A stretch of 15,498 bases of DNA from Asaia bogorensis (GTDB taxonomy: Bacteria > Pseudomonadota > Alphaproteobacteria > Acetobacterales > Acetobacteraceae): positions 1-15,498 of the forward strand of contig CAMCZJ010000054.1 in the NCBI GenBank assembly GCA_945886995.1, given 5' to 3'. The number at the start of each line of letters is the position of its first letter. The stretch's first letter is position 1. Positions 1 through 8,809 of this stretch are shown here, piece after piece. The notes beneath the pieces were generated by a model that saw only the letters and a list, made by a program, of their open reading frames with translations, was not told the DNA's origin and ran no database searches. The translations under genes were made by a program, and so were the position numbers.

Positions 1-776
1 GGCAAGTGGCGATTGAAGCGATTGACCCGCTGCCGCTGACCGGCATTCTCCGCTTCAACCACCTGCATGGTCCCTTCAACAACAAGGCCTTGCGTCAGGC
101 CTTGCTGCCCGCGATCAGCCAGCAGGATTTCATGCAGGCTTCCGTCGGCACGGATGCTTCGCTTTATACCACGGGCGTTGGCATGTTCACGCCGGGTACG
201 CCGCTGGCCAATGATGCGGGGCTTGCGCCCCTGATGGGGCCGCGCAGCCTTGACCGTGCCCGCCAATTGATGCGCGAAGCGGGCTACACCAACCAAACCA
301 TGCGCCTGATTGGCCCCACGGATATTCTGGTGCCTGCGGCACTCACGCAGGTGGGCGCCGATCTGGTGCGCCGGCTTGGCTTCAATGCCGATATTGTGTT
401 GAGCGATTGGGGCACCACGGTGCAGCGCCGAACATCGCGTGAACCGGTGGAACGTGGTGGTTGGTCCATGCTGTTCACTTCCTTCTCGTCCTTCGATTTC
501 GCCGATCCGGCGGCGCATTTCCCGCTGCGCGGCAATGGCACCAATGCCTGGTTCGGCTGGCCGGATGTGCCAAAGCTTGAAGAATTGCGTGACGCCTGGT
601 TTGACGCACCTGATTTGCCGACCCAGCAGGGCCTTGCGCGGGAAATGCAGACGGTTGCAATGGATGAACTGCCCTACATCCCCCTTGGGTCATACAAATC
701 CATGACGGCTTTGCGCGCCAACCTCACCGGGCGTGTCCCTGGCCTTGCGCTTTATTGGGGCATTCGGCGTAGCTGA
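1..776 (+). CDS. ABC transporter family-5 solute-binding protein, 5'-truncated (SBP1)
   Basis: C-terminal half of a periplasmic solute-binding protein of the DppA/OppA/NikA type (SBP_bac_5), which would capture a peptide or other small solute and hand it to the permeases downstream. The reading frame is open through the left edge (the GTG at 6 is an internal Val codon), so the signal peptide and first lobe lie outside the window. It aligns along its whole visible length with the two binding proteins that follow, sharing FRFNHLH/LRFNHLH, FTPGTPL, SDWGT-VQRR, EPVERGGW and WFGWP, which shows a paralogous tandem array. It ends in TGA at 774-776, only 14 bases before the next gene, so the two are probably cotranscribed. 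Substrate cannot be inferred. Family is secure; what precedes it is unseen. Confidence 0.9.
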   Translation, partial: QVAIEAIDPLPLTGILRFNHLHGPFNNKALRQALLPAISQQDFMQASVGTDASLYTTGVGMFTPGTPLANDAGLAPLMGPRSLDRARQLMREAGYTNQTMRLIGPTDILVPAALTQVGADLVRRLGFNADIVLSDWGTTVQRRTSREPVERGGWSMLFTSFSSFDFADPAAHFPLRGNGTNAWFGWPDVPKLEELRDAWFDAPDLPTQQGLAREMQTVAMDELPYIPLGSYKSMTALRANLTGRVPGLALYWGIRRS

Positions 777-790
777 AAAGGAAGACGCAG

Positions 791-2377
791 ATGGATCGCA
801 GAAGCTTTATCGGCGCCACGGCTGGCCTTGCGGCGAGCGGACTTGGCGCGCCAGCCTATTCCCAAGGTGCTGCGGCGCGCACGCTGCGCGTTATTCCGCA
901 GGCGAACCTGACCAGCCTTGATCCCATTTGGACCACGGCGGTCGTCACACGCAACAACGCCTTCATGATCTATGATCAGCTTTGCGCCGAAAACGCGAAG
1001 GGCGAGATCAAGCCGCAAATGGCCCAAGGCTGGGAAACATCTCAGGATGGCCTCGCGCTGACCTTCACGCTGCGTGATGGGCTGATGTTCCATGATGGCG
1101 AAAGGGTGCTGGCCAAGGATTGTGTGGCCTCCATCAATCGCTGGGCGCGGCGTGATCCCTTCACGCAGGTGCTTTGGCCCAATGTGGCTGCACTGGAAGC
1201 CCTGGATGATAAGCGCTTTCGCTTCCGCTTCCATAAGCCAACGCCCTTGCTAATCATGGCCTTGGGGCAGACGCAATTTCCCTGCTTTATCATGCCCGAA
1301 CGCATCGCCAGCACCGATGCCTTCCAGCAAATCCGCGAAACCGTGGGAAGTGGCCCCTTCCGCTTCATCCGCGATGAATGGAACCCGGGGCAGCGCGCCG
1401 TTTGGGCCAAGAATGATCGCTATGTGCCGCGCCAGGAAGAAGTGGATGGCTTGGCCGGCGGGCGCACGCCGAAGATTGACCGTGTGGAATGGACCATCAT
1501 TACGGACCCCGCCACCAGCGGCAATGCCATGGTGACGGGTGAACAGGATTATTGGGAATACCCGCTGCATGATCTGCTGCCGCAGCTTCGCCGGGCACGC
1601 GGTGTCACGGTGCAGCAAAGGCTGCTGGATGGGACTTACGGCGTTTGCCGCTTCAACACGCTGCAACCGCCCTTCAACAACCCCGCCATTCGCCGCGCTG
1701 TCGCCATGGCAGTGGATCAGCGCGATTACCTGACCGCCGTTGCCGGCAATGACCCCGCCGGCTGGGGCGTGTGTGAGGGTGTCTTCACCTGCGGCACACC
1801 GCTCGCCAATGAACAGGGCAGCGATTTGCTCAAAACCCGTAACATCGAACGCGCGCGGGAAGCGCTGCGCGCGGCGGGCTATAATGGTGAAAAGGTTGTG
1901 CTGATTGCGCCGGGCGATTACCCGCAGATCAATGCGCTATCGCTCATGACTGCGGATATCATCCGCCGCCTGGGGATGAATCTGGAATTGATCGCGGCTG
2001 ATTGGGGCACGCTGGTGCAGCGGCGCACCAGCAAGGAGCCAGTGGAACGCGGTGGCTGGAGCATTATCCACACCACATCGTCAGGCCAGAGCCTGGCGCT
2101 GCCGGTCTATCACCTGTTTTTGCGCGCCAATGGGGATAATGCCTGGTTCGGCTGGCCTAATGTGCCGGAAATTGAGGCATTGCGCGCCGAATGGGTGGAA
2201 AAGGGCGCTGACCCGGCGGAAAGCCAGCGCATCGCGCGGCTGCTGAATGCCAAGGCCATGGAGCAGATGTACTACATCCCCTTGGGCTTCTACTGGCAGC
2301 CTTCTGCTTGGCGGAGCAATGTCACGGGCGTCTTCCGCGCGCCCGCGACGGTGTTCTGGAATATCGGCAAGGGCTGA
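791..2377 (+). CDS. ABC transporter family-5 solute-binding protein (SBP2)
   Basis: Full-length (528 aa) DppA/OppA/NikA-type extracellular solute-binding protein. The N-terminus MDRRSFIGATAGLAASG followed by an Ala-rich stretch and a probable cleavage site near PAYSQ is a signal peptide with a twin arginine (RRSF), suggesting Tat export, though Sec is possible. The ATG at 791 is preceded by AAGGAAG a few bases upstream. Conserved family stretches include an early PQANLTSLDPIW, VGSGPFRF in the middle, DWGT near residues 404-407, VQRRTSKEPVERGGW just after, and WFGWP at 452-456. It is closer to SBP1 than to SBP3 around the EPVERGGW segment. The next gene starts 188 bases later, beyond a palindromic hairpin, so it may be expressed somewhat separately from SBP3. 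The ligand is unknown. Confidence 0.93.
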   Translation: MDRRSFIGATAGLAASGLGAPAYSQGAAARTLRVIPQANLTSLDPIWTTAVVTRNNAFMIYDQLCAENAKGEIKPQMAQGWETSQDGLALTFTLRDGLMFHDGERVLAKDCVASINRWARRDPFTQVLWPNVAALEALDDKRFRFRFHKPTPLLIMALGQTQFPCFIMPERIASTDAFQQIRETVGSGPFRFIRDEWNPGQRAVWAKNDRYVPRQEEVDGLAGGRTPKIDRVEWTIITDPATSGNAMVTGEQDYWEYPLHDLLPQLRRARGVTVQQRLLDGTYGVCRFNTLQPPFNNPAIRRAVAMAVDQRDYLTAVAGNDPAGWGVCEGVFTCGTPLANEQGSDLLKTRNIERAREALRAAGYNGEKVVLIAPGDYPQINALSLMTADIIRRLGMNLELIAADWGTLVQRRTSKEPVERGGWSIIHTTSSGQSLALPVYHLFLRANGDNAWFGWPNVPEIEALRAEWVEKGADPAESQRIARLLNAKAMEQMYYIPLGFYWQPSAWRSNVTGVFRAPATVFWNIGKG

Positions 2378-2434
2378 CCTTTGGCTGGCACGGCAAGTGC
2401 TTCCCTCGGCACGGCATGGCTGGATGGACCCGCC

Positions 2435-2459
2435 GGAAGCGGCTATAGCCGCCGCTTCC
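2435..2459 (+). promoter_or_regulatory. Intergenic hairpin between SBP2 and SBP3
   Basis: GGAAGCGGC (2435-2443) and GCCGCTTCC (2451-2459) are perfect 9-bp inverted arms with a 7-base loop. Inside them GCGGCTATAGCCGC (2439-2452) is a perfect 14-bp palindrome. No T-run follows, so it is not a convincing intrinsic terminator. It could be an RNA processing or stability hairpin, a partial attenuator, or an operator. Function is inference. Confidence 0.45.
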
Positions 2460-2505
2460 AAAGCGGGTTAATTGGGCTTTCAAAGGCGCGGTTGCTGCTC
2501 GCCAA

Positions 2506-2535
2506 GGCAGACTGGCGTTTTCATGGGCAGACTGG
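2506..2535 (+). repeat. 10-bp direct repeat with 20-bp period upstream of SBP3
   Basis: GGCAGACTGG occurs at 2506-2515 and again at 2526-2535, so the two copies start exactly 20 bp apart, about two helical turns. The pair sits just upstream of the ribosome-binding site of SBP3. Such phasing would suit a dimeric activator or repressor, but two 10-mers in a GC-rich gap can also arise by a small local duplication. No clear -35/-10 pair was seen beside it. Confidence 0.35.
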
Positions 2536-2565
2536 GCTGCCCTGAACAAGAATGGGAGACGGGCG

Positions 2566-4167
2566 ATGGATCGTAGAGATTTTCTCAAGGCAAGCGCTGG
2601 CGTTGCGGCGCTGACGGGCACGGGCGGGCTTTCCGCCCCGGCGCTGGCGCAGGGGGCCGCGGCGCGCACGCTGCGCTTTGTGCCGCAGGCCAATCTGGCC
2701 AATTTCGACCCGATCTGGGGCACGCAATATGTGGTGCGCAATGCCGCCGCCCTGGTCTGGGACACGCTTTACGGCTTTGACGACAAGCTGGAAGCCAAGC
2801 GCCAGATGGTCGAAAGCGAAGAAGTATCGTCTGACGGCAAGGTCTGGACCTTCAAGCTGCGTGAAGGCTTGATGTGGCATGACGGCACGAAAGTGACCGC
2901 GGCGGATTGCGTGGCGAGCCTCAATCGCTGGGCGGTGCGTGATGGCATGGGCCAGATGATCCGTGCGATCCAGGAAGAATTGGTGGCGGTTGATGACCGT
3001 ACCTTCCGGTGGCGCCTGAAGGCGCCCTATCCCAAGATGCTGCTGGCGCTCGGCAAGAACAACACGCCGATGGCGTTCATGATGCCGGAGCGTATCGCGC
3101 GCACCGACCCCTTCCAGCAAGTCACTGAATATGTGGGTTCCGGCCCCATGCGCTTTGTGCGCAATGAATGGGTGCCGGGCGCCAAGGCAGTCTTCACCAA
3201 ATTCGATCAATATGTGCCGCGCAATGAGCCTCCGTCATGGTTGGCTGGCGGCAAGCGCATCAATGTTGATCGTATTGAATGGATCATCATGCCAGACCCG
3301 GCAACCGCTTCGGCGGCGCTGATGAATGGCGAAATTGATTGGTGGGAAACCCCGCTGACTGACCTGATCCCGTCCTTGCGGCGCAATCGCAATATCCGTG
3401 TGGATATCGCCGATCCGCTGGGCAATATCGGTTCTTTCCGCTTCAACCATTTGCACGCGCCGTTCAATGATGTGCGCGCGCGCCGTGCGGTTGCAATGGT
3501 GCTGAACCAGGAAGACTATATGCGTGCGGTGGTCGGCGATGACCGGGCGCTTTGGCAGACCCTGCCTTCCTTCTTCACGCCCGGCACGCCGCTTTATACC
3601 GAAGCAGGTGGCGATATCCTGAAGGGGCCGCGCAATGTTGAAGCGGCGCGCGCGCTGCTGCGTGAGTCTGGCTATAATGGCCAGCCCATCACGCTGCTGG
3701 TTGGCCAGGATCAGGCCCCGCTCAAGGCCATGGGTGAAGTCACCAATGCGCTGCTGCGTTCTATCGGCATGAATGTGGACTTCGTCGCGACCGATTGGGG
3801 CACCGTTGGTCAGCGCCGCGCTTCCAAATCGCCCCCCGGTCAGGGTGGTTGGCATATCTTCCACACCTGGCACGCGGGTGCGGATTGCATCAACCCGGCG
3901 GCCTATCTGGCCCTTCGTGCCCATGGCGATGGCGCCTGGTTCGGCTGGCCCAAGGATGATGCGGTGGAAGCCGCGCGTGACAAGTGGTTCGCCGCGGCGG
4001 ATGTGGCAGCGGAAAAGGCTGCGGTTGCGGAAATGAACGCCGCAGCCATGAGCCACATGACCTATGCGCCGACGGGCTTCTACAAGACTTATCAGGCTTG
4101 GCGCAGCAATATCACCGGCATTGTCGGCGGCCCGCTGCCCTTCTTCTGGGGTGTCAGCAAGTCCTAA
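2566..4167 (+). CDS. ABC transporter family-5 solute-binding protein (SBP3)
   Basis: Third full-length paralogue (533 aa) of the DppA/OppA/NikA-type binding proteins. The leader MDRRDFLKASAGVAALTG matches the Tat consensus well (RRDFLK), with a likely cleavage after APALA near residue 28. The start is fixed by GGGAGAC at 2554-2560. The mature part begins GAAARTLRFVPQANLANFDPIW, nearly the same as SBP2, and carries FRFNHLH, FTPGTPL, DWGT (410-413) and WFGWP (458-462). It differs from SBP1 and SBP2 where they have TS[RK]EPVERGGW, reading ASKSPPGQGGW, and has a different following segment. That suggests diverged ligand preference. It lies 21 bases before the first permease gene, so it is the binding protein most closely tied to this transporter. 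Confidence 0.94.
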   Translation: MDRRDFLKASAGVAALTGTGGLSAPALAQGAAARTLRFVPQANLANFDPIWGTQYVVRNAAALVWDTLYGFDDKLEAKRQMVESEEVSSDGKVWTFKLREGLMWHDGTKVTAADCVASLNRWAVRDGMGQMIRAIQEELVAVDDRTFRWRLKAPYPKMLLALGKNNTPMAFMMPERIARTDPFQQVTEYVGSGPMRFVRNEWVPGAKAVFTKFDQYVPRNEPPSWLAGGKRINVDRIEWIIMPDPATASAALMNGEIDWWETPLTDLIPSLRRNRNIRVDIADPLGNIGSFRFNHLHAPFNDVRARRAVAMVLNQEDYMRAVVGDDRALWQTLPSFFTPGTPLYTEAGGDILKGPRNVEAARALLRESGYNGQPITLLVGQDQAPLKAMGEVTNALLRSIGMNVDFVATDWGTVGQRRASKSPPGQGGWHIFHTWHAGADCINPAAYLALRAHGDGAWFGWPKDDAVEAARDKWFAAADVAAEKAAVAEMNAAAMSHMTYAPTGFYKTYQAWRSNITGIVGGPLPFFWGVSKS

Positions 4168-4188
4168 TCAAGAAAGATTGCCGGGATC

Positions 4189-5130
4189 ATGTTCGCCTAT
4201 ATCGTCCGACGCGTCTTGGCCACCATTCCGGTGATGGCCTTCGTCGCGCTCTTTGTCTTCAGTCTGCTCTACGTCGCGCCGGGTGATCCGGCCGCCGTTA
4301 TCGCGGGCGATCAGGCGACGCCTGAAGATGTGGAACGCATCCGCGCCAGCCTTGGCCTCGACCGGCCCTTTTTGATCCGGTTCGGGGAATGGGTCTGGCG
4401 CATTCTTCAGGGTGATCTCGGCGTCTCGATTTTCACCAACCTGCCGGTTTCAACCATGATCCAGCAGCGTATTGAACCGACACTGTCGCTCATGATCATT
4501 ACGCTGATCCTGGCGGTTTCGGTTGCCATCCCGATGGGGGTGGTCGCCGCCTGGAAGCAGGGCACGGTGGTTGACCGCACCGTGATGGGCTTTGCGGTAT
4601 TGGGCTTTTCCGTACCCGTCTTCGTGGTGGGCTATGTGCTGGCCTATATCTTTGCGCTGGAACTCGATTGGGTGCCGGTGCAGGGCTATACGCCGATCAA
4701 GCAGGGTTTCTTTCCCTGGTTCCAGAATCTGATCCTGCCCGCGATTGCTTTGGGTACGGTCTATATCGCGCTGATCGCGCGCATCACGCGCGCCACCATG
4801 TTGGAAGTGCTGCAACAGGATTACATTCGCACCGCCCGCGCCAAGGGTGCCGGGCAGCGCAATATCCTCTTCCTGCATGCGCTGAAGAATGCCGCCGTGC
4901 CGATCGTGACCGTGATTGGCATTGGTATCGCGCTGCTGATTGGCGGCGCGGTGGTGACGGAAAGCGTCTTTGCCATTCCGGGGCTGGGCCGCTTGACCGT
5001 GGATGCCATTCTGCGCCGCGACTATCCGGTGATCCAGGGCGTCGTGCTGCTGTTTTCCTTTGTCTATGTGCTGGTGAATCTGATGATTGACCTGCTCTAC
5101 ACCATTCTGGACCCGAGGATCAGATACTGA
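4189..5130 (+). CDS. ABC transporter permease, DppB/OppB type
   Basis: Inner-membrane permease subunit (313 aa, normal for DppB-like proteins). It starts MFAYIVRRVLATIPVMAFVA, the typical first transmembrane helix, followed by the periplasmic segment with APGDPAAV and GDLGVS. About six membrane segments can be read. The cytoplasmic coupling loop (EAA motif) is at roughly residues 211-230 (YIRTARAKGAGQ), which contacts the ATPases. The C-terminus ends LLYTILDPRIRY, characteristic of the family. The stop codon overlaps the next start (TGATG at 5128-5132), so translation is probably coupled with the second permease. Only a weak ribosome-binding site precedes the ATG at 4189. Dipeptide, oligopeptide and glutathione subfamilies cannot be told apart from sequence alone. 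Confidence 0.95.
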   Translation: MFAYIVRRVLATIPVMAFVALFVFSLLYVAPGDPAAVIAGDQATPEDVERIRASLGLDRPFLIRFGEWVWRILQGDLGVSIFTNLPVSTMIQQRIEPTLSLMIITLILAVSVAIPMGVVAAWKQGTVVDRTVMGFAVLGFSVPVFVVGYVLAYIFALELDWVPVQGYTPIKQGFFPWFQNLILPAIALGTVYIALIARITRATMLEVLQQDYIRTARAKGAGQRNILFLHALKNAAVPIVTVIGIGIALLIGGAVVTESVFAIPGLGRLTVDAILRRDYPVIQGVVLLFSFVYVLVNLMIDLLYTILDPRIRY

Positions 5131-6056
5131 TGTCCGCCTCCATCCTCGACCCCAAGGGCATCACCGCGGCCAATGTGGCCGTGGCACCGACCCTGCCTGA
5201 CATCATGCCGCCGGTGAAGACGCGCAAAGGCTTCATTGGCTTCATGCGGCGCAATCCGGCAATCGCCATTGGCGGGTCACTGGTCACGCTGATGGTGCTG
5301 GTTGCGGTCTTTGCGCCCTTCCTATTCACGACGGACCCAACCGCCTTGGCCCCCGCGCGGCGTACGCGCGAACCATCCGCCCTTTATTGGTTCGGCACGG
5401 ATATGCTGGGCCGTGATATCTTTTCGCGCGTGCTTTATGGCGCGCGGGTTTCGCTGCTGGTTGGTTTTTCGGTCGCCGTACTCGCTTCCATCATCGGCCT
5501 TACCATTGGAATGATTTCCGGCTTCGTCCGTTGGGCTGATAGCATCGTCATGCGTGTCATGGATGGCATGATGTCCATCCCGCCGATCCTGCTCGCGATT
5601 GCACTGATGGCGCTCACGCGCGGTTCGGTGCAGAATGTGATTATCGCCATCACCATTGCGGAAATCCCGCGCGTCTCCCGCCTGGTGCGCGGCGTTGTGC
5701 TGTCCTTGCGTGAACAGCCCTATGTGGATGCGGCGGTGGCGGCTGGCACCAGCACGCCGGTGATCATTTGGCGCCATATTCTGCCGAATACGCTGGCGCC
5801 CATCACGGTGCAGGCCACTTACATCTGCGCGTCCGCGATGATCGTGGAAAGCATCCTTTCCTTCATTGGTGCCGGCACGCCGCCGATCATTCCCTCCTGG
5901 GGGAATATTATGGCCGAAGGCCGCGCGTTGTGGCAGGTGAAGCCCTATATCGTCTTCTTCCCGGCCATTTTCCTGTCCATCACCGTGCTGGCGGTGAACC
6001 TGCTTGGCGATGGTCTCCGCGATGCCCTCGACCCGCGCATGGCAAAGAGGCTCTGA
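5130..6056 (+). CDS. ABC transporter permease, DppC/OppC type
   Basis: Second inner-membrane permease (308 aa), partner of the DppB-like protein in the heterodimeric channel. It has a cytoplasmic N-terminal tail of about 40 residues, a first helix (AIGGSLVTLMVLVAVFAPFL), then the DppC hallmark FGTDMLGRDIFSRVLYGAR and a membrane core. The EAA coupling loop begins near Tyr198 (YVDAAVAAGTSTPVIIWRH). The C-terminus has the expected NLLGDGLRDALDPR. The start codon shares one base with the upstream stop, and the downstream ATPase begins 3 bases after its stop, so all are in one operon. Length and motifs look complete. Confidence 0.95.
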   Translation: MSASILDPKGITAANVAVAPTLPDIMPPVKTRKGFIGFMRRNPAIAIGGSLVTLMVLVAVFAPFLFTTDPTALAPARRTREPSALYWFGTDMLGRDIFSRVLYGARVSLLVGFSVAVLASIIGLTIGMISGFVRWADSIVMRVMDGMMSIPPILLAIALMALTRGSVQNVIIAITIAEIPRVSRLVRGVVLSLREQPYVDAAVAAGTSTPVIIWRHILPNTLAPITVQATYICASAMIVESILSFIGAGTPPIIPSWGNIMAEGRALWQVKPYIVFFPAIFLSITVLAVNLLGDGLRDALDPRMAKRL

Positions 6057-6059
6057 CCC

Positions 6060-7045
<986 letters not shown>

Positions 7046-7049
<4 letters not shown>

Positions 7050-8077
7050 GCACGCCTCTGCTCGAGGTCCATGACCTCAAGAAACACTTCCCCGTCCGCG
7101 CCGGCTTTCTGGGCGGCGTCACGGGCTATGTCTATGCGGTGGATGGCATTTCCTTCTCCATCGCCAAAGGGGAGACCCTGTCGCTGGTGGGTGAATCCGG
7201 CTGCGGCAAATCCACGGTCGGCAAGGCTATTCTGCGCCTGTTTGACATCACCGGCGGCCAGGTGACGCTGGATGGCACCCGCATTGACGATATGCCGGCG
7301 AGCTCCCTCCGCCCGCTGCGCCGGCGCATGCAGGTGGTGTTTCAGGACCCGTATTCCTCGCTCAACCCGCGCATGCGGGTGCGGGACATTCTGGCGGAAC
7401 CCATCCGTAATTTTGGCCTGGCCAAGGACGCCGCCGATCTGGAAAAGCGCGTCGGCGACCTGATGGACCGTGTGCGCCTGCCGCGTGACGCCGTGGGGCG
7501 CTGGCCGCATGAATTCTCGGGCGGGCAGCGCCAGCGCATTGGTATTGCCCGCGCTTTGGCTGCCGAGCCCGACCTGATCATTTGCGATGAGGCGGTCTCG
7601 GCGCTCGATGTGTCCGTGAAGGCGCAGATCGTGAACCTGCTGCAGGATTTGCAGAAGGATCTTGGCCTCGCGCTGCTGTTCATCAGCCATGATTTGGCGA
7701 TTGTGGAACACATGACGCACCGCGTGGCGGTCATGTACCTCGGCAAAATCGTGGAAGTGGCGCCGAAGCGCGAGTTGTTTGCCGCGCCTAAGCACCCCTA
7801 TACGGAAGCGCTGCTTTCCGCCGTGCCGGTGCCCGAACCGGGCGCGCAGCGGGAACGCGTGATCCTGAAGGGCGATGTCCCAAGCCCGATCAACCCGCCC
7901 AAGGGCTGCCGCTTCCATACGCGCTGCCCCTATGCCTTTGATCGCTGCCGGGTGGATGAACCGGCGCTTCGCCAGACGGAGCCCGGGCATTGGTCCGCCT
8001 GCCATTTGCATGACCGCCCGGCGGCGGAAAACCCGCTGGCCGGGGCCAAGGGCGCGGCGCTGATCGCCAAGCATTAG
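7046..8077 (+). CDS. ABC transporter ATP-binding protein, DppF/OppF type
   Basis: Second ATPase (343 aa), pairing with the DppD-like subunit to power import. Walker A is GESGCGKS (49-56), followed by the Q-loop in VFQDPYSSLNPRM, signature FSGGQRQR (157-164), Walker B IICDEAVSALD with the catalytic Glu182, and the switch His in FISHDLA. The C-terminal extension has cysteines at 288, 294, 301 and 319, numerically identical to the upstream ATPase. A ribosome-binding site GGAGG at 7031-7035 lies inside the preceding gene and supports the ATG at 7046. It is the last gene of the transport operon; a strong hairpin follows within 15 bases of its TAG. Confidence 0.96.
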
Positions 8078-8120
8078 GGGCAAAGCGCCCCCTTGCCCGG
8101 AGGTGCATTCTCCGGGCAAG
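8077..8120 (+). terminator. Double hairpin after the transporter operon
   Basis: A small stem GGGGC/GCCCC (8077-8081 with 8087-8091) is followed directly by a perfect 11-bp inverted repeat, CTTGCCCGGAG (8092-8102) and CTCCGGGCAAG (8110-8120), with a 7-base loop. The trailing bases are ATTTCACATT, a weak T-tract, so termination may be partial and some readthrough into the hydroxylase operon is possible. The position right after the last transport gene supports a terminator. Confidence 0.7.
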
Positions 8121-8225
8121 ATTTCACATTGAAAAGCTTGACGAAGCCCCATCTTAAGGGTGAGGCTTCGGGTTGAAACATCTCAGGCGCGCAAGCCTGG
8201 GCAGAACATGATTGGGAGACGCGCT
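8121..8225 (+). promoter_or_regulatory. Candidate leader/promoter region of the molybdenum hydroxylase operon
   Basis: TTGAAA at 8129-8134, followed 17 bases later by TCTTAA (8152-8157), is a weak sigma-70-like pair. The dyad CGAAGCC (8142-8148) / GGCTTCG (8164-8170), with 15 bases between, overlaps it and could be an operator or leader hairpin. A smaller dyad CAGGC/GCCTG lies at 8184-8199. GGGAG at 8214-8218 is the ribosome-binding site that fixes the start of the next gene at 8226. Promoter assignment is speculative. Confidence 0.35.
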
Positions 8226-8729
8226 ATGCCGCAGGTGACACTGACCGTGAATGGTCAAACCCATACGGCCGAGGTTGAAGGCCGCACGCTTCTGGTGGAA
8301 TTGCTGCGCGAAAAGCTCCGCATGACTGGCACGCATGTCGGCTGCGATACCAGCCAGTGTGGCGCCTGCGTGGTGCATGTGAATGGCGAAAGCGTGAAAT
8401 CCTGCACAACGCTCGCCGTGATGTGCAATGGCGCGAATGTCACCACCATTGAAGGCCTCGCTGCCAACGATGGTACGCTGCATGTGATGCAGGAAGCCTT
8501 CCGCGAATACCACGCCCTGCAATGCGGCTTCTGCACGCCAGGCATGGTCATGAGCGCGATTGACCTGGTGAATAAGCACCCGAACGGCATGACCGAACAG
8601 CAAATCCGCGAAGGGCTGGAAGGCAACCTGTGTCGCTGCACTGGCTATCACAACATCGTCAAAGCCATCGCGGCCGCGGCGGAAGTGATGCAAGGCAAGC
8701 GCAAAGAAATGGCGCGCGCCGCTGACTAA
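8226..8729 (+). CDS. Molybdenum hydroxylase small subunit, two [2Fe-2S] clusters
   Basis: Iron-sulfur subunit (167 aa) of a xanthine dehydrogenase / CO dehydrogenase-family hydroxylase, passing electrons from the molybdenum centre to FAD. The N-terminal plant-ferredoxin fold ligates one cluster through Cys40, Cys45, Cys48 and Cys60 (CDTSQCGAC pattern). The helical C-terminal domain ligates the second through Cys100, Cys103, Cys136 and Cys138 (CGFCTPGM and LCRCTGY). All eight ligands are present. I chose ATG 8226 over an in-frame GTG at 8160 because GGGAG sits at 8214-8218 and the protein then begins MPQVTLTVNG as in relatives. No signal peptide, so the enzyme is cytoplasmic. CoxS/CutS-like by family. 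Confidence 0.95.
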   Translation: MPQVTLTVNGQTHTAEVEGRTLLVELLREKLRMTGTHVGCDTSQCGACVVHVNGESVKSCTTLAVMCNGANVTTIEGLAANDGTLHVMQEAFREYHALQCGFCTPGMVMSAIDLVNKHPNGMTEQQIREGLEGNLCRCTGYHNIVKAIAAAAEVMQGKRKEMARAAD

Positions 8730-8732
8730 TGG

Positions 8733-8753
8733 GGCAGGGGTATAAGCCCCGCC
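8733..8753 (+). promoter_or_regulatory. Hairpin between small and large hydroxylase subunit genes
   Basis: GGC-A-GGGG (8733-8740) pairs with CCCCGCC (8747-8753) with one bulged A and a loop of about six bases. It starts four bases after the small-subunit stop. No T-run follows, so it more likely affects mRNA processing or relative subunit expression than termination. Confidence 0.35.
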
Positions 8754-8809
8754 TTGGCGTCCGTTAAAAGGTCGCAATAAAACAATCAGCCTGATGGGAG
8801 GCGACAAAA

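Noticed and set aside
8160..8225. Upstream GTG start for the hydroxylase small subunit
   Set aside because: The extra 22 residues are unlike relatives, and GGGAG at 8214-8218 points to ATG 8226.
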